Shown here: in pieces, positions 1-5,581 of the stretch
Layout: every line of letters begins with the position of its first letter
Numbering within the stretch: position 1 is the first letter of the stretch
Assembly: GCA_031255055.1 (NCBI GenBank)
Contig: JAIRTG010000080.1
Coordinates: 1-7,777, forward strand
From: Prevotellaceae bacterium
GTDB lineage: Bacteria; Bacteroidota; Bacteroidia; Bacteroidales; Paludibacteraceae
Direction: 5' to 3'
Length of the DNA: 7,777 nucleotides
Made by a program: the position numbers and the translations under genes
Notes under the pieces: model-generated
Told to the model about the DNA's origin: nothing
Seen by the model: the letters and a program-made list of their open reading frames with translations, nothing else
Databases searched by the model: none

Positions 1-116
1 GAAGGCTCGCAAAAGATTATGAATATACTACCTGTTCAAGCACGGCTATGATTTATCTCGCTTTTATCTGTATCATGCTCAATAAAAATTTTTGAAGAAT
101 ATTTTTAAACAGTTTC
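1..116 (+). mobile_element. Right end of an IS5-family insertion sequence
   Basis: Downstream of the transposase stop the sequence at 96-116 ends in TTTTTAAACAGTTTC. Read on the other strand it begins GAAACTGTTTAAAAA, which resembles the GAGNCTGTTTAAAAA-type ends I associate with the IS1031-like group of the IS5 family. I infer the element boundary at C116. The next three bases, TAA (117-119), would fit the TNA target duplication of that group. They also fall at the start of a tandem repeat unit, suggesting that the IS inserted into the array. The left end lies outside the window, so IR pairing and target duplication cannot be confirmed. Confidence 0.55.
3..95 (+). CDS. IS5-family transposase, C-terminal fragment (5' end outside window)
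   Basis: Frame 3 is open from the window edge to TGA at 93-95 and encodes about 30 residues. They include LAKDYEYTT followed by STAMIYLAFICIMLNK. The pattern R-L-[SA]-K-D-Y-E-Y, then a short gap, then [ST]-x-x-M-I-Y-[IL]-A, then I-M-L, is the familiar C-terminal end of IS5-group DDE transposases, just after the catalytic glutamate helix. That assignment comes from family knowledge; no catalytic residue is inside the window. The coding end lies only about 20 nt from a plausible terminal inverted repeat, as expected for a compact IS. Whether the full gene upstream is intact cannot be seen. The frame carries no internal stop here. Confidence 0.7.
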   Translation, partial: RLAKDYEYTTCSSTAMIYLAFICIMLNKNF

Positions 117-117
117 T

Positions 118-265
118 AAAATTCAGGGTACATACCCCAAAAATCAAGGGTACCTACCCTAAAATCAGGGTACATACTCTAAAAATCAGGGTAGATACCC
201 TAAAATTCAGGGGTACCTACCCTAAAATTCAGGGTGAATACTCTAAAATTCAGGGTGAATACTCT
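118..265. repeat. Tandem array of seven 20-22 nt units with internal dyad
   Basis: Seven contiguous units can be read at 118-138, 139-160, 161-180, 181-201, 202-223, 224-244 and 245-265. The consensus is AAAATTCAGGGTACATACCCT. Most units contain AGGGTA and TACCCT arms around a 1-3 nt centre, so each is a small palindrome. The last two units are identical and have diverged arms (AGGGTGAATACTCT), which weakens the dyad. There are no spacers between units. The array begins exactly where the IS5-type element ends and runs without a gap into the GC-rich element at 266. It may be a multi-site protein binding region or a repeat that expands by slippage; the sequence does not say which. Confidence 0.9.
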
Positions 266-363
266 GGAGTACCGGACGGGGCGTTGCGGGGCAGAGCCCC
301 GCAGAGGGGGTAGCGGAAGACCGCCTACGGCGGGCTGTAGCGAGGGGGAGACTTCCCCCCCCT
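266..363 (+). repeat. GC-rich multi-hairpin dispersed repeat, copy 1
   Basis: This GC-rich island sits in AT-rich surroundings. It contains three potential hairpins in a row. Hairpin 1 is GCGGGGC/GCCCCGC (286-292 with 296-302, loop AGA). Hairpin 2 is CCGCC/GGCGG (321-325 with 329-333, loop TAC). Hairpin 3 is GGGGG/CCCCC (344-348 with 355-359, loop AGACTT), ending in a run of eight C. An alternative pairing of TAGCGG (311-316) with CCGCCTA (321-327, one bulge) would exclude hairpin 2. A second copy lies inverted at 7490-7588: positions 266-354 match 7588-7500 with two substitutions and no gap. Homology weakens but continues through the pyrimidine tract (371-382) to about 397. It is non-coding in appearance. 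Confidence 0.92.
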
Positions 364-391
364 AATTCTTCTTTCTCTTCTTGGTGTTTCG

Positions 392-435
392 TGTTTAATC
401 ACTAAACATTAAATGCTAACTATTAAATACTAACT
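392..435. repeat. Period-7 AT-rich tract beside copy 1
   Basis: The stretch reads as degenerate heptamers: ATCACTA, AACATTA, AATGCTA, ACTATTA, AATACTA. It contains a 14-nt tandem duplication with one mismatch (ATTAAATGCTAACT at 408-421, ATTAAATACTAACT at 422-435). GTTTA and TAAAC (393-397, 403-407) could form a small hairpin. The same word family occurs beside the inverted copy of the GC-rich element at the right end, so the tract seems to travel with that element. It holds no gene. Confidence 0.75.
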
Positions 436-472
436 TTTTTTGCGGGTCGTTTATAAATCGCATATTTTTATC

Positions 473-480
473 TAAGTTTG
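473..480 (+). promoter_or_regulatory. Probable -7 element for the first gene group
   Basis: TAAGTTTG matches the Bacteroidetes -7 consensus TAnnTTTG and lies 19 nt before the ATG at 500, giving a very short leader. I do not see a convincing TTTG -33 motif 19-21 nt upstream; TTTG at 439-442 is about 30 nt away. Part of the leader could instead be read through from upstream. The call rests on the -7 match and its position. Confidence 0.45.
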
Positions 481-499
481 CAAACCAAAAAACAACAGG

Positions 500-913
500 A
501 TGTCGGTAGAAGATTATTTTATTAGATACATGGAAAAATTTGCCCGCGCTTTGGGGTTGATGATCGGGTTTCGCCAAAAAGGTAGACCCGAAGAAAGTAT
601 CCGTATAGCAACCCAATTCTATGACGAACAGTTAGATATCCCCCCTCATGAATCGGCCTGTATAACCGATAAGGCTTTTATACCGACGGTTCAAAAACAA
701 AATTATGATCAATCGGCGCTAAATTATTTGGCTCAAATCGCACACGAAACCGCCAAAGCATACGAAATGCAATACAAGGGCGAAAAAGCTCGATCTTTTT
801 ACAGCATCAGCTATGCACTCTATCTAATGGCGACCGAAAAAGATAGAACTTATTCGCCCGAACGAGAGCTACTGATGAAAGAATTGTCAAAAAAACTAAA
901 AGAAGAAAAATAA
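500..913 (+). CDS. Small helical protein of unknown function, first gene of the rlmB-like operon
   Basis: This is a 137-residue soluble protein with no signal peptide or membrane segment. The N-terminal part (residues 1-45: DYFIRYMEKFARALGLMIGFRQKGRPEE and onward) and the C-terminal half (70-137) look strongly alpha-helical. Two short helical pairs (72-91 and 95-113) are rich in Ala, Tyr and Leu, as in TPR-like repeats. The start resembles the N-terminus of DUF6483-type small proteins (D-Y-x-x-R-x-x-E-x-x-x-A-L), but I offer that only as a lead. The ATG follows AACAGG, a weak ribosome-binding site typical of this phylum. The stop codon TAA is immediately followed by the ATG of the methyltransferase with no gap, so the two are almost certainly co-transcribed and possibly translationally coupled. 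Function is unknown. Confidence 0.85.
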   Translation: MSVEDYFIRYMEKFARALGLMIGFRQKGRPEESIRIATQFYDEQLDIPPHESACITDKAFIPTVQKQNYDQSALNYLAQIAHETAKAYEMQYKGEKARSFYSISYALYLMATEKDRTYSPERELLMKELSKKLKEEK

Positions 914-1693
914 ATGTACCATTTTTACAAAAAACAACGCCCCGAAAAAGAGATGATATTCGGCGTCAGGGCGGTGATTGAAGCTATCGAAGCCGGAATA
1001 GAATTGGAGAAAATACTGATCAGAAGAGATATGAGCAATGATTTGTCGCGCGAATTGCTTTCTTCGCTGAAAGGTTCGACGGCGCCTCTCCAAAAAGTGC
1101 CGTCGGAAAAACTTAATCGCATTACTCGCAAAAATCATCAAGGTGTCATCGCGTTCATTTCGCCTGTTGTCTATCAAAAAATAGAAGATATCATTCCCGT
1201 TTTGTATGAGGAGGGCAAAATACCGTTTATCGTGGCGCTGGACGGCGTGACCGATGTTCGTAATTTCGGCGCAATTGCCCGTACGTGCGAATGTGTCGGC
1301 GTCGATGCGATGGTTATTCCCGTAAGGGGAGGCGCGACCGTTAATGCCGACGCCGTGAAAACTTCTGCGGGCGCTTTGCTGAAAATTCCGGTGTGCCGAG
1401 AACAAAATCTGTCGAAAACACTCCAATTCCTGAAAAACTCGGGCATTAAATTGATTGCCGCTACCGAAAAAGCGGCCGACGACTATAATGAAGTCGATTA
1501 TACCGTTCCGGTGGCCATTGTGGTGGGGGCGGAAGATGTGGGTATTTCGGACGAAAACCTTCGTCTCTGCGACGAATCGGTGAAAATTCCGCTATGGGGG
1601 ACAATCGAATCTTTAAATGTGGCGGTTGCTGCGGGCGTGATCATGTGTGAGGCGGCCGTACAAAGAAAATTGGGAAGAAAATTGGGAAAATAA
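914..1693 (+). CDS. rlmB: TrmH/SpoU-family RNA 2'-O-methyltransferase, RlmB type
   Basis: This 259-residue SPOUT enzyme probably methylates the ribose of a 23S rRNA guanosine (position 2251 for RlmB) using S-adenosylmethionine. An N-terminal SpoU substrate-binding domain covers roughly residues 13-85 (IFGVRAVIEAIEAG, then HQGVIA). The three knotted-domain motifs are present. Motif 1 is DGVTDVRNFGAIART (110-124, with Asn117 and Arg123). Motif 2 is IVVGAEDVGIS (202-212). Motif 3 is IPLWGTIESLNVAVAAG (225-241). Length is normal for the family. The start at 914 abuts the upstream stop; Met14 is an alternative, but family proteins have some residues before IFG. A pseudouridine synthase follows after 18 nt. 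The family call is firm; RlmB rather than a tRNA-directed paralogue is inferred from the N-terminal domain. Confidence 0.88.
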   Translation: MYHFYKKQRPEKEMIFGVRAVIEAIEAGIELEKILIRRDMSNDLSRELLSSLKGSTAPLQKVPSEKLNRITRKNHQGVIAFISPVVYQKIEDIIPVLYEEGKIPFIVALDGVTDVRNFGAIARTCECVGVDAMVIPVRGGATVNADAVKTSAGALLKIPVCREQNLSKTLQFLKNSGIKLIAATEKAADDYNEVDYTVPVAIVVGAEDVGISDENLRLCDESVKIPLWGTIESLNVAVAAGVIMCEAAVQRKLGRKLGK

Positions 1694-1711
1694 CTCAAAA
1701 AAATTAGACTG

Positions 1712-2398
1712 ATGACCATCATTTATGAAGATAATCATATCATTGCGGTGAATAAAACGGGTTCGGAAATTGTGCAGGGCGACAAAACCGGCGATACGCC
1801 GCTCTGCGAACTTGTTAAACAATATATCAAAGAAAAATATAATAAATCGGGCGATGTTTTTCTGGGCGTAACACATCGCCTCGATCGTCCCGTCAGCGGG
1901 GTGGTGTTGTTTGCACGTACAAGTAAAGCGCTCTCCCGCCTGAACGAATTGTTTAAAAAGAATGAAATTAAAAAAACTTACTGGGCTATCGTGAAAAATC
2001 TGCCCGAAAAAACGGAAGACCGACTGGTGCATTATCTGATAAAAAACGAGCAAACTAATAAATCGACGGCTTACGATGTCGAACGGCCGGCGACCAAAAA
2101 AGCAATCTTGAATTATCGTCTGGTGGCGTCTTCGCAAAAATACCATCTCTTGGAAATCGACCTCGAAACCGGACGACATCATCAAATAAGGGCTCAATTG
2201 GCCAAAATCGGTTCGCCGGTGAAAGGCGATTTGAAGTACGGTTTTTCGCGTTCAAATCCGAATGGCGGCGTCAGTCTGCACGCAAGGGCTATCGAATTTA
2301 TCCATCCGGTGTCGAAAGATGCTATCCACATTACGGCTCCGGTGCCCGAAAATGATGCTTTGTGGAAGGAAATGGAAAAAATCGTGGTTAACGGTTAG
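1712..2398 (+). CDS. RluA-family RNA pseudouridine synthase
   Basis: This 228-residue enzyme converts a uridine in rRNA or tRNA to pseudouridine. It opens directly in the catalytic domain (IIYEDNHIIAVNKTGSEIVQ, residues 3-22) and has no N-terminal S4 RNA-binding domain, unlike RluC or RluD. The catalytic loop is HRLDRPVSGVVLFART (55-70), with nucleophile Asp58. The second conserved block is LETGRHHQIRAQLAKIGSPVKGD (151-173), and the final one is SLHARAIEFIHPV (188-200). The target base cannot be deduced from sequence; compact S4-less members include RluA-, TruC- and RluE-unlike types. It is the third gene of the group with rlmB, 18 nt downstream, and is followed by a strong terminator. The TAG stop lies inside a 17-nt tandem duplication. 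Confidence 0.92.
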   Translation: MTIIYEDNHIIAVNKTGSEIVQGDKTGDTPLCELVKQYIKEKYNKSGDVFLGVTHRLDRPVSGVVLFARTSKALSRLNELFKKNEIKKTYWAIVKNLPEKTEDRLVHYLIKNEQTNKSTAYDVERPATKKAILNYRLVASSQKYHLLEIDLETGRHHQIRAQLAKIGSPVKGDLKYGFSRSNPNGGVSLHARAIEFIHPVSKDAIHITAPVPENDALWKEMEKIVVNG

Positions 2399-2426
2399 CG
2401 AAAAGCGTTGGTTAGCGAAAAGTGTT
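2393..2426. repeat. 17-nt tandem duplication over the pseudouridine synthase stop
   Basis: GGTTAGCGAAAAGCGTT (2393-2409) is followed at once by GGTTAGCGAAAAGTGTT (2410-2426), with one mismatch. The first copy contains the gene's TAG stop. It looks like a recent local duplication in the 3' untranslated region. Confidence 0.85.
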
Positions 2427-2458
2427 GCCGGTCGGGACGGGAACACTGCGGCGTATAA

Positions 2459-2506
2459 AAAGAAAGAGGATGCAACCGTGAGCTGCATCCTCTTTCTTTC
2501 TTTTTT
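2459..2506. terminator. Bidirectional intrinsic terminator between convergent genes
   Basis: A perfect 16-bp stem pairs 2459-2474 with 2484-2499 around a 9-nt loop (ACCGTGAGC). The plus strand follows it with a T-rich tail (to 2506), and the minus strand has a T-run at the other end (CTTTCTTTTTATA). It lies between the plus-strand pseudouridine synthase (stop 2398) and the minus-strand rpmE2 (stop 2540), so it can end both transcripts. Confidence 0.93.
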
Positions 2507-2539
2507 GATGTTGACGTTTAATGCTTAAAAAAACGTGTT

Positions 2540-2800
2540 TTATTTTCTCCTTTCCATGCGCTTTGCATAGCGACTCATAAACTTGTCGACACGTCCTGCG
2601 GTATCTACCAATTTGGATTTTCCGGTGTAGAAGGGATGTGAAGAACTTGAAATCTCTAATTTAACAAGCGGATAGGTCACACCGTCGATTTCGACGGTTT
2701 CTCTTGTGTTTGCCGTGGAGCGTGAAATGAATGTGTCTCCGTTCGACATGTCTCTGAATGCCACCGGACGATAATTTGTAGGATGAATGCCACTTTTCAT
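2540..2800 (-). CDS. rpmE2: 50S ribosomal protein L31, type B
   Basis: This 86-residue protein begins MKSGIHPTNYRPVAFRDMSNGD and contains the type B signature SSSHPFYTGKSKLVDTAGRVDKFMSRY. It has no cysteines, so it is the zinc-independent form of L31, a small protein of the large subunit near the central protuberance and subunit bridge. I start it at 2800, not at the longer in-frame ATG at 2848: the family starts at MK-GIHP, and 2848 falls inside the -7 promoter element. The leader from the predicted start of transcription is about 40 nt, and GAGAT lies just before the ATG. It may also receive read-through from the AI-2E gene upstream. Phyla that rely on type B L31 do not need the Zur-type zinc switch seen in Proteobacteria; no Zur site is obvious here. 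Confidence 0.96.
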   Translation of the reverse strand: MKSGIHPTNYRPVAFRDMSNGDTFISRSTANTRETVEIDGVTYPLVKLEISSSSHPFYTGKSKLVDTAGRVDKFMSRYAKRMERRK

Positions 2801-2845
2801 ATCTCTATATTTTAATTTGTTTTTTATTCTTTTATTTTTGGTGTG

Positions 2846-2877
2846 CAAAGGTATGATTTTTCATTCTAATTATCAAA
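2846..2877 (-). promoter_or_regulatory. rpmE2 promoter, Bacteroidetes sigma-ABfr type
   Basis: Read on the minus strand, TTTG (2877-2874), 20 nt and TACCTTTG (2853-2846) match the -33 and -7 consensus at ideal spacing. Transcription should begin near 2840, giving a leader of about 40 nt to the ATG at 2800. The motif decides the start codon: translation from 2848 would precede the transcript. Confidence 0.8.
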
Positions 2878-2928
2878 CTCCTTTTTTAATTTTTTTAGGG
2901 GGATGTATATTGTTGTTGTTTGTATGCT

Positions 2929-4122
2929 TCACTTTTCTTCGTTTTCGGGCGGGGTATTGTCTGTCGGTTCGGGCGCGTTGTCGGGATCGGCATTGTCGCT
3001 GTGGTCGTCGTCTTTTTCGTAAAGTACGTAACGTTTGTAATACGAAATGATAACTGTTGAAAAGGGCAGGGCGATTATCATGCCAATGAATCCCAACAGA
3101 GATGCCCACACTGTCATCGAAAGCAGAATGATGGCCGGATTCAGACCGGTTGCTTTCCCCATTATTTTCGGGACTAAAAATAATTGTTCGATGACTTGTT
3201 CGATGATAAAAACGAGCGCAACGGCAAAAAGAATCGGAAAAACATTTTGATTCATCTCGACGGCTTTGAGCAGGCCTAAAAAAATGGCGAGAGGAATCCC
3301 CAGAGCTTGCAGATAGGGGATAATGTTCAGCACTCCGATGAAGAGTCCGAGTACAATGCCCAGCGGCAGGCCGATGATGCTGAATCCGATTGCGAAAAGG
3401 ATGCCCGCGAAAAAGGCCATAATGACCTGACCTCTGAAAAAACGGTTCATTACATCGGTCAAATCGTGAAAAATCTCCATTACCAGCGGACGATATTTCG
3501 GCGGGATGACGTTTACAAATCCTTCATTCATTTTTTCGTAGTCGAGCAGGATGAAAATCAGGTACAGCAGCACAAATAGCACGACGGTAAACCCTAATAT
3601 GACGCTGATGGAGCTGTTAAGAATGTTCCACAGCTTCGGCGCAATTTGCTTGACGGCATTTGTAATGTTCTCCTGACTGAAAATGCTTCGCAAATCGAAT
3701 TCCAGCAGGAGTTCGCGCAGTTTGTTTTGCCAGACCACCGGCAGAAAAGAGTCGACCGACAGGTTTTGGGTATACATGCCGATCAGTTCGTAGAAACGGG
3801 TGACTTCTTTGCTGATGAGCGGAACAAGCAGGGCTATGACGCCGACAATTATCAGGATGAAACAAAGCAGTGTGCAGGTGATCGACAGTACTCTGCTTTT
3901 CAGTTTTAGCTTATATTGAAAAAAACGGACTATCGGATTCAGCAGGTAGGCCAGCAACCAGCCGATAAAGAAGGGTAGCAGTGCGTTATGAAGCCTGTTT
4001 ATCAGCAGAAAGACAAAAACGGCAATCGCAATTCCGATCAAAAGCCGGATAAACCGGTCGAAAGTATATGGTTTGGAGATGTTTTGTAAAACTGTTTTCC
4101 GTGTGCGTTCCCTTTTTTCCAT
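2929..4122 (-). CDS. AI-2E-family (PerM/YdiK-like) membrane transporter
   Basis: This 397-residue polytopic inner-membrane protein belongs to the AI-2E transporter family (PF01594). Hydrophobic segments lie near residues 26-44, 47-62, 79-103, 172-194, 232-250, 252-272, 294-315 and 329-361. Between the third and fourth is the expected amphipathic domain (about 104-165). Family landmarks are GLPLGIVLGLFIGVLNIIPYL (251-271) and PKIMGKATGLNPAIILLS (318-335). The tail after residue 370 is acidic and rich in Asp, Asn, Pro and Glu, probably disordered and cytosolic. Substrates vary in this family (autoinducer-2 export, Na+/H+ antiport or peptides have been proposed for members), so none is assigned. 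The ATG lies one base beyond the tdk stop, implying one transcript with tdk. No terminator is seen after its stop. Confidence 0.92.
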   Translation of the reverse strand: MEKRERTRKTVLQNISKPYTFDRFIRLLIGIAIAVFVFLLINRLHNALLPFFIGWLLAYLLNPIVRFFQYKLKLKSRVLSITCTLLCFILIIVGVIALLVPLISKEVTRFYELIGMYTQNLSVDSFLPVVWQNKLRELLLEFDLRSIFSQENITNAVKQIAPKLWNILNSSISVILGFTVVLFVLLYLIFILLDYEKMNEGFVNVIPPKYRPLVMEIFHDLTDVMNRFFRGQVIMAFFAGILFAIGFSIIGLPLGIVLGLFIGVLNIIPYLQALGIPLAIFLGLLKAVEMNQNVFPILFAVALVFIIEQVIEQLFLVPKIMGKATGLNPAIILLSMTVWASLLGFIGMIIALPFSTVIISYYKRYVLYEKDDDHSDNADPDNAPEPTDNTPPENEEK

Positions 4123-4123
4123 T

Positions 4124-4711
4124 TTATTGATGTTGTGTCGTTATTTTGTTGTAACAATCTCTGCATATCGGCTCATATTCGGCCGTTTCTCCCAGCAGGA
4201 CTTGTTTGTCATTGTCGACCAAACGGTGCGAGATATACGCCAGCGCACCACAGCGAACGCAAATAGCATGTACTTTGTAAACATCTTCGGCCACTGCACA
4301 CAAAGCAGGCATCGGGCCAAAGGGATTTCCTTTAAAATCCATGTCGAGTCCCGCAACAATCACTCTCACGCCCTGATTTGCCAGTTGAATGCAGACGTTG
4401 ATCAGTCCGTCGTCAAAAAACTGTGCCTCGTCAACTCCCACCACATCCACATCGCCCGCCAGCAGCAAGATGCTTCCCGAAGAATCAACAGGGGTCGAAC
4501 GGATGGATGTCCGGTCGTGCGAAACGACTTCATCTTCCGAATAACGGGTGTCTATCCGGGGCTTGAATATCTCGACACTCTGCCGGGCAAATTCGGCACG
4601 CTTCATTCTGCGGATCAGTTCTTCGGTCTTACCCGAAAACATCGACCCGCATATAACTTCAATACTCCCTCTTCTTTGCTGTTTTGGATGATTGCGTTCC
4701 GAATAAATCAT
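4124..4711 (-). CDS. tdk: Thymidine kinase, type II (TK1-like)
   Basis: This 195-residue cytosolic salvage enzyme phosphorylates thymidine with ATP to give dTMP. The P-loop GSMFSGKT is at residues 22-29. The Walker B/catalytic segment VDEAQFF is at 93-99, with Glu95 the expected base. The lasso segment GLDMDFKGNPFGPMP is at 121-135. Four zinc cysteines form the pairs C151-x2-C154 and C183-x2-C186, and YEPIC (179-183) contributes to thymidine binding. Length is normal for TK1-like enzymes (about 190-200). The short N-terminal extension before GSIEVI (residues 1-14) is basic and variable; another start is not obvious. The AI-2E gene follows after one base, so they form an operon. I do not see a consensus promoter immediately upstream on the minus strand. 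Confidence 0.97.
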   Translation of the reverse strand: MIYSERNHPKQQRRGSIEVICGSMFSGKTEELIRRMKRAEFARQSVEIFKPRIDTRYSEDEVVSHDRTSIRSTPVDSSGSILLLAGDVDVVGVDEAQFFDDGLINVCIQLANQGVRVIVAGLDMDFKGNPFGPMPALCAVAEDVYKVHAICVRCGALAYISHRLVDNDKQVLLGETAEYEPICRDCYNKITTQHQ

Positions 4712-4737
4712 AAATACTATTGAAATTTTGAACAGAC

Positions 4738-4770
4738 TTTGCTTTTTTTAGCGTCTGTTTTGTAACTTTG
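4738..4770 (+). promoter_or_regulatory. Promoter of the third gene group
   Basis: TTTG (4738-4741), 21 nt and TAACTTTG (4763-4770) match the Bacteroidetes -33/-7 consensus. Transcription should begin near 4776, within a few bases of the GTG at 4784. A start there would be almost leaderless, which argues for the ATG at 4868 or 4880 and a leader of about 90 nt. The leader holds a small inverted repeat AGGTA/TACCT (4833-4837, 4844-4848). Confidence 0.75.
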
Positions 4771-4867
4771 GATTGTTTTTTTTGTGTTAACTCCGAAAAG
4801 AAGCTATCAAGGAAATCTATTAGATAGGGCAAAGGTAAAAAAATACCTGCCTAAAAATTATTGTTTT

Positions 4868-5554
4868 ATGAAAAAAAATATGAACAGGACATTAGTTGTT
4901 TCTCTTCTCCGGAAGAGTATTGAAGAGCTGTCTATGATTACCGACGGTTTTATGGAAATGAACGTCTATCCGGAAGCGATCATCCGGTTGTCGCAACAAA
5001 AAATAGACGATATTCAGGACTACATCCGTCAACTGGCCGCAATATCCGAAGAAAACGGAATCTGGCCGGTTATTCAAGAAGATCTGCTATCGTCGCTCGA
5101 CATGGGAGATGTCGACTTTGAAAAAGAAATGAACGAAGTAAAAGAGGGACAAGAAGAGATCGTAGAAGCGAAAAAAGAGATCGTAGAGGCGAAAAAAGAG
5201 GTCGTAGCGGTACAAGAGAAAAATCAAACCGAAAAAATTCCGGTGTCAAAAGACAGTGTACCCCCCGTCCCCCGGTCGTTGATCGATAAAAAGTTTGTTG
5301 ACGATTCCATCGCAACGGCTTTGTCGAACAAAAAAATATCGGACATAAAACAAGCCATCAGCATTGGCGACAGGTTTCGTTTTCAACGCGAATTGTTTAA
5401 CGGAAACGGCGAGGTGATGAGCCGAACACTGTCGAAAATCAACCAATGCGCAAACTTGGACGAAGCCCTGAAATACCTGACCTCCAAATTCAAATGGAAT
5501 AAGGAGAATGAAACCGTCGCCGATTTTCACCAGCTTTTGAAAAGAAGATTCTAA
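4868..5554 (+). CDS. Conserved Bacteroidetes-type protein of unknown function, two domains and a charged linker
   Basis: From the ATG at 4868 the product is 228 residues (224 from the ATG at 4880). The frame stays open back to a GTG at 4784, but that lies too close to the predicted transcription start. The N-terminal domain (residues 1-75) is helical: LVVSLLRKSIEELSMITDGF, then IIRLSQQKIDDIQDYIRQL. A Glu/Lys/Val linker (about 83-125) contains three 7-residue repeats (EIVEAKK, EIVEAKK, EVVAVQE), then a Pro/Val-rich stretch. The C-terminal domain (about 133-228) has SDIKQAISIGDRFRFQRELFNGNG, SRTLSKINQC, EALKYL and WNKENETVADFHQLLKRRF. I recall similar C-termini in uncharacterised Bacteroidales proteins, but no function. 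No signal peptide or membrane segment is visible. rsmI follows after 27 nt, so the two are likely co-transcribed. Confidence 0.85.
   Translation: MKKNMNRTLVVSLLRKSIEELSMITDGFMEMNVYPEAIIRLSQQKIDDIQDYIRQLAAISEENGIWPVIQEDLLSSLDMGDVDFEKEMNEVKEGQEEIVEAKKEIVEAKKEVVAVQEKNQTEKIPVSKDSVPPVPRSLIDKKFVDDSIATALSNKKISDIKQAISIGDRFRFQRELFNGNGEVMSRTLSKINQCANLDEALKYLTSKFKWNKENETVADFHQLLKRRF
5156..5218 (+). repeat. Three in-frame 21-nt repeats in the unknown protein's linker
   Basis: Units at 5156-5176, 5177-5197 and 5198-5218 encode EIVEAKK, EIVEAKK and EVVAVQE. The first two differ by a single synonymous A/G change, suggesting a recent duplication. The third is diverged. Unit length of seven codons would keep a helix in heptad register. 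Confidence 0.85.
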
Positions 5555-5581
5555 ACGCCCCCGCATCCGAACGATAACCGA

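Noticed and set aside
118..265. CRISPR array
   Set aside because: Units are contiguous with no unique spacers, are only 20-22 nt long, and no cas gene is present.
92..313. Open frame of 73 codons across the 21-nt array and the GC-rich element
   Set aside because: Its protein is only the translated repeat (KIRVHTL-like) followed by a GC-biased tail. The units vary from 20 to 22 nt, so the frame is not maintained between units, and the second half has an exact inverted copy elsewhere with no comparable frame context.
2801..2848. Longer L31 start at 2848
   Set aside because: It would add 16 basic residues not seen in the family, and it lies within the -7 promoter element, upstream of the likely transcription start.
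4073..4723. 216-codon plus-strand frame antisense to tdk
   Set aside because: It covers tdk, whose motifs are all intact on the minus strand. The antisense protein has no recognisable domain, so it is a shadow frame.
4830..4848. CAAAGGTA (minus-strand TACCTTTG) as a tdk promoter, or the AGGTA/TACCT dyad as a riboswitch
   Set aside because: No TTG -33 motif lies 19-21 nt away on the minus strand, and the dyad has only 5 bp with no further structure. Neither reaches the level of a feature.
4784..4867. GTG start giving a 256-residue version of the unknown protein
   Set aside because: It lies about 8 nt from the predicted transcription start. The extra residues (rich in Lys and Tyr) look like translated leader, and ATGs at 4868 and 4880 are better placed.
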